From Brevundimonas sp. (GTDB taxonomy: Bacteria > Pseudomonadota > Alphaproteobacteria > Caulobacterales > Caulobacteraceae): a stretch of DNA of 64,000 nucleotides. The stretch is from assembly GCA_004296955.1 (NCBI GenBank), contig SCVB01000096.1, forward strand, positions 62,001 to 126,000, given 5' to 3'. Shown piece after piece: positions 9,770 through 18,765 of the stretch. Numbering within the stretch: position 1 is the stretch's first letter; every line of letters begins with the position of its first letter. Position numbers and translations under genes: made by a program. A model generated the notes under the pieces. That model searched no databases and had not been told where the DNA came from. It worked only from the letters and a program-made list of their open reading frames with translations.

Positions 9770-10587
9770 GGGACCAGCTCCAGCCCCTGCCCCCGCCCGC
9801 GCCGCTTCAGATACAGGTCCGCGAAGGCGGCCGCCTGTTTTACATCCATCGCACCCTCCTTCACCAGCTCCAGACTGGCCGAGAGGGTCGAGGCGGTGAA
9901 GCTGGCCTGGGTCGGGCCGTCTTCGATGTGGCGCTCCGGGGCCACCCGCTCCAGCGGGGTCCAGTCGTCCAGCCGGGGCAGGACGTCGCGCAGCCAGTCG
10001 CGCGCCGCCTCCAGGCCGAAGGCCTCGACCCTCTGGCCGGGATTGTAGTGTCGCTGCTCCTCGCGCCGCCGCTGGGTCACATAGGCGGCCATCAGCTCAT
10101 ACAGGCTGGCCTCGATCCGGTCGGACGGTATGATCACCGTCGCCTCGGGATCGCCGCGGGTGAAGACGTCCCGCCTGAGCTGCGGCCGGGCGGTGATGGC
10201 CTCGACCGCCTTGCGCATCGCCTCCAGCTTCTGCAGCCGGAAGGCCAGGGCCGCGGCCATCTCCTCGGCGGGCAGTTCGTCGCCCTTGCCCTTGTCAGTG
10301 CGCGGCAGCAGCAGGCGCGACTTCAGATAGGCCAGCCAGGACGCCATCACGAGATAGTCGGCCGCCAGCGAGAAATTGCGCCGCCGCGCCTCATGCACGA
10401 AGGCCAGATACTGTTCGGCCAGCTTCGTGATCGACAGTTTCAGCAGATCGACCTTCTGCGTCCGCGCCAGCGCCAGCAGCACGTGCAGCGGTCCCTCATA
10501 CCCCTCCAGATCGACCACGAAGGCCTCGCGCGCGTCCACCTGTTCGGCGGCGGTGAAGTCCAGATTGGGCTGGAAGGCGTCGGTCAT
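9766..10587 (-). CDS. scpA: Segregation and condensation protein A
   Basis: Kleisin subunit that bridges the SMC heads. The 273-residue protein has the conserved N-terminal LEGYEGPLHVLLALARTQKV, LAEQYLAFV and DYLVMASWLAYLKSRLLLP. The start at 10587 gives a normal N-terminus; a longer frame from 10614 would overlap nagZ and begin with an Arg-rich extension. It starts 4 bp after the nagZ stop codon. Confidence 0.95.
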   Translation of the reverse strand: MTDAFQPNLDFTAAEQVDAREAFVVDLEGYEGPLHVLLALARTQKVDLLKLSITKLAEQYLAFVHEARRRNFSLAADYLVMASWLAYLKSRLLLPRTDKGKGDELPAEEMAAALAFRLQKLEAMRKAVEAITARPQLRRDVFTRGDPEATVIIPSDRIEASLYELMAAYVTQRRREEQRHYNPGQRVEAFGLEAARDWLRDVLPRLDDWTPLERVAPERHIEDGPTQASFTASTLSASLELVKEGAMDVKQAAAFADLYLKRRGRGQGLELVP

Positions 10588-10591
10588 GGGC

Positions 10592-11641
10592 TCAGGCCTG
10601 CGCCTCGCCCACATCCGGTCCCCGGGCGGCGGTCAGGCGTCCGGCCATCAGGGCGTCAAAGCGGTCGCGGGCTTCGGTATAGTCGAAGGGCTCCGGCGTG
10701 TGGACGATGCGGGCCAGGGCGGCGGCGGCGCGGCGCGCGGCCTTGCCTTTCAGGGCGCCGACGCCCTCGGCGACCTGGCGCATCTCGTCCAGGTCGCCGT
10801 TCCAGTGCACGACCAGGTCGCAGCCGGCCTTCAGCGATTTGTGGGCCCGCTCGGTCAGGGTCCCGGACAGGGCGCTCATGACCAGATCGTCCGAAAGCAG
10901 CAGGCCGCTGAAGCCGAGACGTTCCCGGATCAGGCGGATCGCCTTTTTGGACTGGGTGGCGGGGTTTTTTCCGTCGATGGCGGTAAAGACGATGTGCGCA
11001 GTCATGCCGATCGGCATGTCGGACAGCGCCCTGAACGGCGCGAAATCCCAGGCGTCCAGCGTGTCCATGTCGGCATGGACCGTAGGCAGCTCCTTGTGGG
11101 TGTCGGCGAAGGCCCGGCCATGACCCGGCATGTGTTTGATCACCGGCAGGACGCCGCCGGCCAGCAGCCCCTCCGCCGCCGCCCTGCCCAGCTGCGCCAC
11201 CGTCGCCGGATCGTGGGCGTAGGCCCGGTCGCCGATGATGTCGTGGGCGCCGGGCACCGGCACGTCCAGCACCGGCAGGCAGTCAACATTGATCCCCACC
11301 GCCTTCAGGTCATGCGCCATCAGCCGCGCGCCCAGCCGCACCAGCTCCCGCGCCGCCAAGGGGTCATTGGTCGCCTTCAGATAGGCCTCGGCCGGCGGAT
11401 ATTTCGGCCAGTGCGGCGGCCCCATCCGCTGCACCCGCCCGCCCTCCTGGTCGATCAGGATCGGGGCGTCCGCGTCGCCGATGCTGTCGCGCAGCTCATC
11501 GGTCAGGGCGCGCACCTGCTCCGGGCTGTCGATATTGCGGCGGAACAGGATGAAGCCCCATGGCCGCGCTTCGGCGAAGAAGGCGCGTTCCGCCTCCGTC
11601 AGCCGGTGGCCGCTACAGCCGTAGATCGCCGCCGAGGTCAC
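10592..11641 (-). CDS. nagZ: Beta-N-acetylhexosaminidase NagZ
   Basis: Glycoside hydrolase family 3 enzyme that removes GlcNAc from 1,6-anhydro-MurNAc peptides in the cytoplasm during cell wall recycling. The 349-residue protein has ILIDQEGGRVQRM, the catalytic His loop KHMPGHGRAFADTHKELP and the nucleophile region GLLLSDDLVMSAL. It is 7 bp from the upstream SPOR gene and 4 bp from scpA, so it belongs to one transcript with both. Confidence 0.95.
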   Translation of the reverse strand: MTSAAIYGCSGHRLTEAERAFFAEARPWGFILFRRNIDSPEQVRALTDELRDSIGDADAPILIDQEGGRVQRMGPPHWPKYPPAEAYLKATNDPLAARELVRLGARLMAHDLKAVGINVDCLPVLDVPVPGAHDIIGDRAYAHDPATVAQLGRAAAEGLLAGGVLPVIKHMPGHGRAFADTHKELPTVHADMDTLDAWDFAPFRALSDMPIGMTAHIVFTAIDGKNPATQSKKAIRLIRERLGFSGLLLSDDLVMSALSGTLTERAHKSLKAGCDLVVHWNGDLDEMRQVAEGVGALKGKAARRAAAALARIVHTPEPFDYTEARDRFDALMAGRLTAARGPDVGEAQA

Positions 11642-11648
11642 TGACGGG

Positions 11649-12389
11649 TCAGCGCACGAAACAGTCGCCGCCGGCCGCCTTGATGGCGTTGCACAGGCCG
11701 GTCGCCTGGTCGCGGCTGAGGCCGGTGACGGTGGTGCGATAGACGGTCGAACCGTTCGAGGCCGTCACCTCCTGAACCCGCTTGTCGGCGCCGGCGGTGA
11801 ACTGCGGATAGCGGTCGACGACGGCGGCGAACTCGCGATCCGCCAGGCTGGGGGTCGAGAAGGCGCCGATCTGGACGCCGGAGGCTCCGCCGACCGTGGC
11901 CGGAGGCCGGGGTTCGGTCTTCGCCGGCGGCGGGACGACGGGCGTCGGGCGCGGCGCCACGGGCGCGGTGGTTCCGGCCGGACGCGGGGCGGGGCGGGGC
12001 TGCACCGCTTCCGGCGGCGGGGTGAAGGTCGGGGCGGCCGTCGGGGCCTCGGCGGCGTCATAGACGTCGATGCCGGCTTCCGGGTCGATCGGCTGGGCGT
12101 CCAGCGGGGCGTCGGACTTCATCTGCACGACCGGCGCGCCCACGGCGGGCGGGGCGTCGTTCGAGGAGCGCGGGCCGGCGCGGTAGTAGACCACAACGGC
12201 GATGATCAGCAGCAGCAGCACCGCGCCCGAGATGATCAGCGTCATCGGCGGCGCCTTGGCCCCGCCTCCGCCGCCGCCCCGGCGCGGGTCATAGCCGCCG
12301 CGGTTGAACGGGAGATCGTCGTCGGTCGGCGGCGTATAGGCCCCGCGATCGCGGCCCTGGTTCGGACGATAGGGATCTTCGTTGGACAT
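11649..12389 (-). CDS. SPOR-domain membrane protein
   Basis: A 246-residue single-pass inner-membrane protein. A Gly/Arg-rich cytoplasmic N-terminus (about 1-47) precedes a membrane segment (TLIISGAVLLLLIIAVVVYY, about 49-68). A long Pro/Ala-rich periplasmic linker follows, then a C-terminal SPOR domain (about 170-246, GVQIGAFSTPSLAD to DCFVR) that binds denuded glycan strands at the division site. Its place in front of nagZ-scpA-scpB is the usual one in alphaproteobacteria, but argS, which often precedes it, is missing. Confidence 0.88.
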   Translation of the reverse strand: MSNEDPYRPNQGRDRGAYTPPTDDDLPFNRGGYDPRRGGGGGGAKAPPMTLIISGAVLLLLIIAVVVYYRAGPRSSNDAPPAVGAPVVQMKSDAPLDAQPIDPEAGIDVYDAAEAPTAAPTFTPPPEAVQPRPAPRPAGTTAPVAPRPTPVVPPPAKTEPRPPATVGGASGVQIGAFSTPSLADREFAAVVDRYPQFTAGADKRVQEVTASNGSTVYRTTVTGLSRDQATGLCNAIKAAGGDCFVR

Positions 12390-12469
12390 GGCCGCGCCTC
12401 ATGGTCCGCGCGAATCGACACGCGGAACCGACACTCTATCCCGGTCCGAGTCCTTTTTCAGGCCGTGCT

Positions 12470-13645
12470 CTACAGATCCAGCGCCAGATCGAGGCTGAAC
12501 AGCTTCCTGTGTTCCTCGATGGCGTAGCGGTCGGTCATGCCGGCGATATAGTCGCACACCGCCCGGGCCCGTTTCGCCTCGTCCGCCACCCCGGCCTTGC
12601 CGGACCATTCTGGGGGCAGGGTCGCCGGCTCGGCCATGAACAGCTGGAACATCTCGGCCAGCAGTCGTCGCGCCTGGCTGCGGGTGCGGTTGACGCGATA
12701 GTGGCGGTACATCCGCTCGAAGAGGAATTTCCGCAGCACGCCGAGGTCGGCCAGCATGCCGGGCGAGAAGGCGACCAGCATCCGGTCGGCGGTGCGCACC
12801 GCCTCGGTGGACCGGATGCCCGCGGCGGCGATCCGCGCCTCGGTCTCGGCCAGCACGTCCTCGACCATGGCCCCGATCATGCGACGGACCGCCTCGATGC
12901 GGATCATCCGCTCGTCGATGTCGGGCCAGTCCCTGCGCACGCCGTGCAGCACCGGCCCGATCAGGGGCACATCGGCCAGGTCGTCGAGGGTGAAAAGCCC
13001 CGCCTGAACACCGTCGTCGACGTCGTGGTTGTTGTAGGCGATGTCGTCCGCGATCGCCGCCGCCTGGGCCTCCAGCGAGGCGAAGGTGCCCAGCCGCAGG
13101 TCCCAGCCGGGCGCATAGTCGGCGATGGCCTTCCAGGCCGGTTCATTCAGGCGGTGCGAGACAGGGCCATTGTGCTTGACCACGCCCTCGACCGTCTCCC
13201 AGCTCAGGTTCAGCCCGTCGAAGCCTGGATAACGCTCCTCCAGCTTGGTCACGACGCGGAAGGTCTGGACGTTGTGGTCGAAGCCGCCCCAGGGCGCCAT
13301 CTGCGCCTGCAGCTCGTCCTCGCCGGCATGGCCGAACGGCGGATGGCCAAGGTCGTGGGCCAGGGCGACAGTCTCTGCCAGGTCGGTGTCCAGCCGCAGG
13401 GCGTGGGCCAGGGAGCGGGCGATCTGGGCCACCTCCAGCGAATGGGTCAGGCGGGTGCGATAGTGGTCGCCCTCGTGCGCCACGAAGACCTGGGTCTTCT
13501 CCTTCAGCCGGCGGAAGGCGGTGGCGTGGATGATCCGGTCGCGGTCGCGGGCATAGGCGTTGCGCGTGCGGCTGATCGGTTCGGGCGTCAGCCGGCCGCG
13601 GCTGTGTTCGGGATATTCAGCATAGGGCGCGCGTTCGGGGATCAC
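12470..13645 (-). CDS. dgt: Deoxyguanosinetriphosphate triphosphohydrolase-like protein
   Basis: HD-superfamily dNTP triphosphohydrolase that splits dGTP or other dNTPs to deoxynucleoside and triphosphate. The HD residues are visible in [15 protein letters not shown] and [15 protein letters not shown], with [15 protein letters not shown] after them. A GTG at 13645 gives a 391-residue protein starting [17 protein letters not shown], close to relatives. The open frame reaches back to 13765, but this would overlap the divergent erpA. The 63-bp gap between the two starts must hold both promoters. Confidence 0.9.
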   Translation of the reverse strand: MIPERAPYAEYPEHSRGRLTPEPISRTRNAYARDRDRIIHATAFRRLKEKTQVFVAHEGDHYRTRLTHSLEVAQIARSLAHALRLDTDLAETVALAHDLGHPPFGHAGEDELQAQMAPWGGFDHNVQTFRVVTKLEERYPGFDGLNLSWETVEGVVKHNGPVSHRLNEPAWKAIADYAPGWDLRLGTFASLEAQAAAIADDIAYNNHDVDDGVQAGLFTLDDLADVPLIGPVLHGVRRDWPDIDERMIRIEAVRRMIGAMVEDVLAETEARIAAAGIRSTEAVRTADRMLVAFSPGMLADLGVLRKFLFERMYRHYRVNRTRSQARRLLAEMFQLFMAEPATLPPEWSGKAGVADEAKRARAVCDYIAGMTDRYAIEEHRKLFSLDLALDL

Positions 13646-13708
13646 AGTCTGCCGCTCTTTCGGGGCCGGGCCTTTGCGATCGCCCGTGCGCGCCTCATAT
13701 AGGCCCCT

Positions 13709-14086
13709 GTGAGCACCGTCCAATCCGCATCCCTGTTCCAGATATCGCCGTCCGCCGGCGGGCATGGCCTGTCGCTGTCCGGCAGCGCCGCCAGACGGCT
13801 GGCCGAACTGGGCGTGAGCGAGGGCCGCCCGGTGATGCTGCGCGTCGCCGTGGACGGCGGCGGCTGCTCGGGCTTCCAGTACCGGTTCGAACTGGTCGAG
13901 GCCGCCGAGGCCGATGACATCCGCATCGAGGGCGACGGTCAGGCGGCGCTGGTCGACCCCGTCTCCCTGCCCTTCCTCAAGGGCTCCGAGATCGCCTTCG
14001 TCGATGACCTCGCCGGCGCCCAGTTCGTGGTCCGCAACCCGAACGCCGCCTCCAGCTGCGGCTGCGGGGTCAGCTTCTCGATCTAG
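13709..14086 (+). CDS. erpA: Iron-sulfur cluster insertion protein ErpA (A-type carrier)
   Basis: A-type scaffold/carrier that delivers Fe-S clusters to apoproteins. The 125-residue protein has [12 protein letters not shown], the first conserved Cys in [11 protein letters not shown] and the paired Cys motif [12 protein letters not shown]. It starts with GTG and is divergent from dgt, as is common in alphaproteobacteria. Its stop codon shares bases with the stop of the convergent dihydroorotase gene (CTAG). Confidence 0.93.
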   Translation: MSTVQSASLFQISPSAGGHGLSLSGSAARRLAELGVSEGRPVMLRVAVDGGGCSGFQYRFELVEAAEADDIRIEGDGQAALVDPVSLPFLKGSEIAFVDDLAGAQFVVRNPNAASSCGCGVSFSI

Positions 14087-15414
14087 CCCAGGGTCTCCTG
14101 GAACCGCACCGGCCGGCCGTGGGCCGAGCCGATCAGCTCGCCGTCCTTCATCACCACCCGGCCGCGGACGATCGTCGCCATAGCCTTGCCGGTCGCCTCG
14201 AAGCCGTCGAAGGGCGTCCAGCCACAGCGGCTGGCCATGTCCTCGTGCTTCAGGACGTGTTTCGCCTTCAGGTCCACAATTGTGAGGTCGGCGTCATAGC
14301 CCTCGGCCATCCGGCCCTTGCCGGCGATGCCGAAGACCCGGTTGGCCCCGTGGGAGGTCAGGTCGATGAACCGGTCCAGGGACAGCCGACCGTTGGCCAC
14401 ATGGGTCAACATCACCGGCACCAGGGTCTGCACCCCCGGCATGCCCGAGGGCGAGGCCGGATAGGCCCGGGCCTTCTCCTCCAGAGTATGCGGGGCGTGG
14501 TCGGACCCGAGCACGTCGGCGACGCCCTGTTCGACGCCACGCCACAGGCCGGCGACGTGGCGAGCCTCGCGGATCGGCGGGTTCATCTGGGCCAGGCCCT
14601 TCAGCCGCTCATAGGCTTCCGGCCCCTCCAGCGTCAGGTGCTGGGGCGTGACCTCGACGGTGGCGACGTCCTTGTGGTCGGCGAGGAAGGCGATCTCCTC
14701 GGCGGTGGTGACGTGCAGCACATGGATGCGGGCGCCGGTCTCCTGCGCCAGCCGGACGAGGCGACGGGTGCTCATGATGGCGCTCTCGGCGTCGCGCACC
14801 TCGGGGTGGCTGGTCCAGTCGCCGGCGCGGGCCAGCGGCCGCCGCTCGACCAGCCGGTACTCGTCCTCGGAATGGAAGGTGGCGCGGCGCTTCACATGGC
14901 GCAGCACCTCGCGGACCCCGTCGTCGTCGGCGACCAGCAGGGTGCCGGTCGACGCCCCCATGAAGACCTTGACCCCGCAGCAGCCGGGCAGCCGCTCCAG
15001 CTCGGCGAGGTATTTGGCGTTGTCGTGGGTGCCGCCGATGTAGAAGGCGTGGTCGGTCCACATGCGGTCGCGGGCCCGGACCAGCTTGTCCGCCAGGGCG
15101 TCAGGGTCGGTGGTCGAGGGCTCGGTGTTCGGCATTTCGAACACGGCGACGACCCCGCCGAGGGCGGCGGCGCGTGAACCGCTCTCGAGGTCTTCCTTCC
15201 ATTCCAGCCCCGGCTCGCGAAAATGGACCTGGGTGTCGATGACGCCCGGCAGGACGGTCAGGCCGCGGGCGTCGAAGACCTCACCGGCCGAGGCCTGCGA
15301 CAGGTCGCCGATGAAGGCGATCTTGCCGTCGATGACGCCGACGTCGGCGGGGCCGCGCCCGGCGTGATTGGCCACTTCGCCGCCGCGGACGATCAGGTCA
15401 TAGGTCTGGGTCAT
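14083..15414 (-). CDS. pyrC: Dihydroorotase (class I type)
   Basis: Zinc amidohydrolase that closes carbamoyl-aspartate to dihydroorotate in pyrimidine synthesis. The 443-residue protein has the metal ligands in [10 protein letters not shown], the carboxylated Lys in [21 protein letters not shown], and the last metal Asp in VLGSDHAPH. pyrB is not adjacent, so an allantoinase or other cyclic-amidase role cannot be fully excluded; HFREPG followed by a short linker to the Lys fits class I dihydroorotase best. A repeat-rich 185-bp spacer lies upstream and may control it. Confidence 0.88.
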   Translation of the reverse strand: MTQTYDLIVRGGEVANHAGRGPADVGVIDGKIAFIGDLSQASAGEVFDARGLTVLPGVIDTQVHFREPGLEWKEDLESGSRAAALGGVVAVFEMPNTEPSTTDPDALADKLVRARDRMWTDHAFYIGGTHDNAKYLAELERLPGCCGVKVFMGASTGTLLVADDDGVREVLRHVKRRATFHSEDEYRLVERRPLARAGDWTSHPEVRDAESAIMSTRRLVRLAQETGARIHVLHVTTAEEIAFLADHKDVATVEVTPQHLTLEGPEAYERLKGLAQMNPPIREARHVAGLWRGVEQGVADVLGSDHAPHTLEEKARAYPASPSGMPGVQTLVPVMLTHVANGRLSLDRFIDLTSHGANRVFGIAGKGRMAEGYDADLTIVDLKAKHVLKHEDMASRCGWTPFDGFEATGKAMATIVRGRVVMKDGELIGSAHGRPVRFQETLG

Positions 15415-15428
15415 GGGAGGGGCGATCC

Positions 15429-15456
15429 GGAAAAAACAGAGTCCAATTAGTCCAAA
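15429..15456 (-). repeat. 28-bp direct repeat, copy A (nearest pyrC)
   Basis: Matches copy B (15486-15513) at 24 of 28 positions. On the minus strand it holds TTTGGACTA, then TTGGACTC, then a run of six T (CTGTTTTTTCC). It lies 15 bp upstream of the dihydroorotase start codon. Confidence 0.7.
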
Positions 15457-15485
15457 CCCGACCCCTTGGGCGCCCCCGGCGCGGA

Positions 15486-15513
15486 GGAAAAAACAGGGTC
15501 CAAAGAGTCTAAA
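15486..15513 (-). repeat. 28-bp direct repeat, copy B
   Basis: Second copy, 57 bp further upstream of pyrC, in the same orientation. On the minus strand it holds TTTAGACTC, then TTGGACCC, then CTGTTTTTTCC. The shared half-site can be written TTRGACYC. Confidence 0.7.
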
Positions 15514-15526
15514 GCGCAGTCAACCC

Positions 15527-15566
15527 ATTGAATTCATTCAATTCGCATTAGACTCCTGGAGTCCAA
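15527..15566. promoter_or_regulatory. Two palindromes upstream of pyrC
   Basis: ATTGAATTCATTCAAT (15527-15542) has 7-bp arms around TC. A 19-bp near-palindrome, TTGGACTCCAGGAGTCTAA on the minus strand (15566-15548), has one mismatch and carries the same GGACTC half-site as the two 28-bp repeats. Together they look like a multi-site operator. The regulator is unknown. Confidence 0.5.
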
Positions 15567-15599
15567 TGATTTGCGGGGCCGGTCCGGAGCGCGGCCAGG

Positions 15600-16571
15600 T
15601 CAGGACCGTTGGAGGGTCCCGTCGCCTTTTTCGAGCAAGGTCTTCGCGGCCCTCAGCACCCGGTCGGCGGGCAGGTCGTGCATATGCAGGATGGCCTGGT
15701 TCAGGTTGGGATCGATCTTGCGGAACTCGTCGACCGAGCGCGGCCCGCGCACGGCGATCCCGCCCCAGGGTCCGTGCTCGACCTCGTCCGACGGACCGAA
15801 CACCGCCACCACCGGCGCGCCGGCGGCCACGGCCAGATCGGTCCAGAGCGTGTCCGCTCCGACATACAGCGCCGCCCGTCCGAGAGCCGCGACCGTCTCG
15901 AGACGGCCCAGCCGCCCCTGCAACTCGGTGACCCGGTTGCGAGGCAGGGACAGGCGCACGACGTGGGCGGCCTCGCGGGCGTTGTCGTCGCCGACCACGA
16001 TCACCCGTCCGCCCTCCAGCGGGCCGCCGTCGCCGACCAGGGCCACCGCGATCTTGGCGTAGCGTTCGGACGGCCAGACCTTGCCCATCCAGTCCGCCCC
16101 GGGACCGATGGCCAGCAGGGGGACGCCCTCGGCGGGTATGAGGGCGTCGGCGGCTGCGCGGGTCGTTTCCGACACGAAAAGTTTCGGCGCCGGCGCCGTT
16201 TCCAGCTGCAGCACCCGCGCGGCCTGTTCGACCGCGTGGACGCCGGCCTCCCAGGCCCCGCGCACGGCCCGCTTCTGCCGTTTCAGCTTGCCCGACAGGG
16301 TGGTGCCGCGCATGTCGACGACCAGCCCCCATTTCGTCTCGCGCACCTTGTTCCACAGCCCGATCCAGTCCAGCCGGCTGTCGCGCTCCAGGACGATCAG
16401 CCGGTCCAGCCGCGGCGTGTCGGCGAACAGGGGGGCGCTCTTCGGCGAACCAACCACCGTGAAGCTCGCCTGGGGCATGGCCTCGACCATATAGGCGAGC
16501 ACCCCCGACGACAGGATCGCGTCGCTCGCGTCCGCCTCGGCGATGTAGAGAATGGGGAACCGTCCGGCCAT
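15600..16571 (-). CDS. Glycosyltransferase family 9 (heptosyltransferase-like)
   Basis: A 323-residue cytoplasmic GT-B enzyme of the LPS heptosyltransferase family, expected to transfer a heptose or related sugar to the LPS core. It begins MAGRFPILYIAEADASD, has a first Rossmann domain, then LLAIGPGADWMGKVWPSERYA (acceptor/donor linker) and the family signature region LYVGADTLWTDLAVAAGAPV ... AVFGPSD near residues 245-275. Where classical heptosyltransferases have a D-T/S-G-P-x-H motif, this one has GADTLWTDLA, so the sugar donor is uncertain. The ATG at 16571 is preferred over an upstream in-frame Met at 16613. Confidence 0.78.
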   Translation of the reverse strand: MAGRFPILYIAEADASDAILSSGVLAYMVEAMPQASFTVVGSPKSAPLFADTPRLDRLIVLERDSRLDWIGLWNKVRETKWGLVVDMRGTTLSGKLKRQKRAVRGAWEAGVHAVEQAARVLQLETAPAPKLFVSETTRAAADALIPAEGVPLLAIGPGADWMGKVWPSERYAKIAVALVGDGGPLEGGRVIVVGDDNAREAAHVVRLSLPRNRVTELQGRLGRLETVAALGRAALYVGADTLWTDLAVAAGAPVVAVFGPSDEVEHGPWGGIAVRGPRSVDEFRKIDPNLNQAILHMHDLPADRVLRAAKTLLEKGDGTLQRS

Positions 16572-16655
16572 GGATGGACAGTATACGGATTCTCTCGCTG
16601 CAGCAGGCGGCAAGCGGGCATGGTCGACAGACGCCCCGCCCCCTATCTAGGTCCC

Positions 16656-17456
16656 ATGACCACCCGCATCGCCCGCCTCGACAGTCGCGCCCTGATCCGG
16701 GTCTCGGGCCCTGACGCCCGGCCCTTCCTGCACAATCTGCTGACCCAGGATGTCGAGACCCTGGCTGACGGAGACCTTCGCTTCGGCGCCCTGCTGTCGC
16801 CGCCCGGCCGGCTGCTTTTCGACCTGTTCATCCGGGGCGCAGACGGCGCCGTCCTGCTCGACGTCGCCGCCGACCGCCGCGACGCCCTCCTGCAGCGGCT
16901 GGGCATTTACAAATTGCGGGCGCAGGTCGAGGTCGAGGCCGACGACCGGCCGGTGTTCTCGGCCTGGGGCGGACCCCTGCCGGACGGCTTCGTCGACGAC
17001 CCGCGGACGAAGGACCTCGGCGGCCGGGGCTATGGCGGGACGCCCGTCGCCGATGCGACCGAGGCCGACTACCGGGCCCACCGACTCTCGGTCGGGGTCC
17101 CCGACCCCGCAGCAGACGCCCCGTCAGACACAACCTATCCGATCGAGGCGAATTTCGATCTGCTGAACGGCATCGACTTCCAGAAGGGCTGTTTTGTCGG
17201 CCAGGAGACCACCTCGCGCATGAAGCGCCGCGGCGACATCAGGAAGCGGATGCTGCCCCTCGCCTTCGAGGGTCCGCCGCCGCCGGTCGGGGCCGAGATT
17301 CTGAATGGCGACCTGCGGGCCGGCGAAGTCCTCGGCGGGATCGACGGCCTGGCCATGGCGACGGTCCGGCTGGACCGGCTTGACGGCGCCCTGACCGTCG
17401 ACGGACGGGCCGTGACGGTCCGGCGGCCGGGCTGGATGACCGACCGGACGCAGTAG
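16656..17456 (+). CDS. ygfZ: YgfZ/GcvT-like folate-binding protein
   Basis: Tetrahydrofolate-binding protein that helps assembly or repair of Fe-S enzymes. The 266-residue protein has the GcvT-like fold with the YgfZ hallmark KGCFVGQETTSRMKRRG (about residues 178-194), including the conserved Cys, and an N-terminal LIRVSGPDARPFLHNLLTQD. The start is ATG at 16656. It is divergent from the glycosyltransferase gene with an 84-bp gap and converges on the cytochrome gene at 17474. Confidence 0.9.
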   Translation: MTTRIARLDSRALIRVSGPDARPFLHNLLTQDVETLADGDLRFGALLSPPGRLLFDLFIRGADGAVLLDVAADRRDALLQRLGIYKLRAQVEVEADDRPVFSAWGGPLPDGFVDDPRTKDLGGRGYGGTPVADATEADYRAHRLSVGVPDPAADAPSDTTYPIEANFDLLNGIDFQKGCFVGQETTSRMKRRGDIRKRMLPLAFEGPPPPVGAEILNGDLRAGEVLGGIDGLAMATVRLDRLDGALTVDGRAVTVRRPGWMTDRTQ

Positions 17457-17473
17457 CGACGCGAACCCTTCGA

Positions 17474-18181
17474 TCAGTCGTCGTCCTCGCCCTCCTCCGA
17501 CCGCCCGCCGCGGTGGCAGCCCGCGCAGTCGCGAATGTCGCGAATGCCCTCTTCCCGATGTTCGGCCAGGACCCGGTCGGGCCGGTGCTCATGGCAGCTG
17601 AAACAGGTGTAGCGGGTGAAGTCGCCGCCCGTGTGGCACGTGGCGCAGGGCACATTGTGCGGCCCCGTCAGGGAGAAGAAACTCTGATGGTCGAATGTGG
17701 CCGGAGTCCAGGCCTGCGGCGTGTGGCAGGAACTGCAACTGCCCTGCACGCCCTGATGCAGGGCGTTGACCGGGGCCGCATGGCAGGTCCCGCAAAGCGG
17801 GCGGGTCTCAGCCTTCAGCAGATCATGCGAGAAGCGCGAACCGGAGGGATGGCTGAGCCGGGGTCCGGCATGACCGCTGTGACAGGCCAGACAGTTGGTA
17901 GTGTTCAGGGCCTGGTGGAACGGCGGGCCCGCGCGGCTTCTCGCCAGGGGTTCGCCCTGGCTGGTCTTCAGCCCGATCGTCGCCACAGAATGGCAGGTCA
18001 TGCATTTTTGGGCCGTGGCGCCCCGGAACGGCGCGTGGCAGGCGGCGCAGGCGACGGGCGGATCCGTATGGGCCGGCGAGAGCCGGCCGGGGCTGATCAT
18101 GGGCTCCGGATAGAGGAAAATGAGGGCGATGAGCGCGGCCAGATTGGCGGCGATGATAGCCAGAATCCATGACCGCTTCAT
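17474..18181 (-). CDS. Membrane-anchored octaheme cytochrome c
   Basis: A 235-residue protein with one N-terminal membrane anchor or uncleaved signal (about 4-24) and eight CxxCH haem-c sites at residues 45-49, 60-64, 97-101, 130-134, 149-153, 179-183, 193-197 and 219-223. Many extra His residues lie between them and could be sixth ligands. The layout resembles class III (c3/NapC-like) multihaem cytochromes and not mono-haem electron shuttles. The tail is acidic. It overlaps the upstream membrane protein gene by 4 bp and is the last gene of a three-gene redox operon; it should accept electrons at the periplasmic face. No catalytic motif of a known nitrite or tetrathionate reductase is recognised. 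Confidence 0.85.
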   Translation of the reverse strand: MKRSWILAIIAANLAALIALIFLYPEPMISPGRLSPAHTDPPVACAACHAPFRGATAQKCMTCHSVATIGLKTSQGEPLARSRAGPPFHQALNTTNCLACHSGHAGPRLSHPSGSRFSHDLLKAETRPLCGTCHAAPVNALHQGVQGSCSSCHTPQAWTPATFDHQSFFSLTGPHNVPCATCHTGGDFTRYTCFSCHEHRPDRVLAEHREEGIRDIRDCAGCHRGGRSEEGEDDD

Positions 18182-18765
18182 CGCCAGCTCCAGTGCCAGA
18201 AGACGGCCAGGATGTGGGCCAGCGCCAGAACGGCGAAGGCGAGCGTGACCGGATAGTGGACCACCCGCCAGCGGCGGACGATGTCGAAGGTCAGACTGTC
18301 CCAGTGGAGACTCTCTTCGAGGGCCGCCTCCGAAAGACCCTGGGCGCGCAGGCGCGCGCGCGTCTCCTCAAGCCGCAACCGGGCCCGCTGCATCAGGAAT
18401 TTGCCCGTCAGGCCGCTGGCGATGTTGATCAGCATGGCCCAGACGGCCAACCAGGCCAGGATGGCGTTGAAATGGATTCCGGCGTGGACGAGGATCAGCA
18501 ACGACCCGGCCCAGGCCATCCGCTCGTGCAGCCGGAGCAGACCCGCGGGCGACGCGACCCTGATCCATTTCCGGCGGGCGAGGGAGTAGCCGAACGAGCC
18601 GAGGATCAGCAGCGTCCCCGGGATGCCCAGCCAGCGCCCGATCCAGACCACGTCGAGAAGATGCAGCAGGGCGTCGAGCAGAAGGGCTCCGCCGCCCAGC
18701 ATCAGCAGGGCCAGATAGAAGGGCAGCACCTCGCGGCCGACCAGATGGGCGCGCCAGCCGGTCAT
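18178..18765 (-). CDS. Polytopic membrane protein, probable b-type cytochrome
   Basis: A 195-residue membrane protein with about five hydrophobic segments (near 14-38, 47-61, 83-100, 104-122 and 172-190). Histidines at 80, 94, 98, 170, 184 and 191 lie at or in the helices; pairs such as H80/H94 and H170/H184 could hold b haems, as in ferric reductase-like or NapC-partner membrane proteins. A charged cytoplasmic loop rich in Arg/Glu (about 125-165) separates the helix groups. Start is ATG at 18765, overlapping the reductase stop; the longer frame to 18909 lies inside the reductase gene. Haem binding is inferred, not shown. Confidence 0.7.
   Translation of the reverse strand: MTGWRAHLVGREVLPFYLALLMLGGGALLLDALLHLLDVVWIGRWLGIPGTLLILGSFGYSLARRKWIRVASPAGLLRLHERMAWAGSLLILVHAGIHFNAILAWLAVWAMLINIASGLTGKFLMQRARLRLEETRARLRAQGLSEAALEESLHWDSLTFDIVRRWRVVHYPVTLAFAVLALAHILAVFWHWSWR

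Noticed and set aside
15609-16655. Long N-terminal extension of the ygfZ frame
   Set aside because: Antisense to the glycosyltransferase gene; YgfZ proteins begin near MTTRIARLDSRALI (16656).
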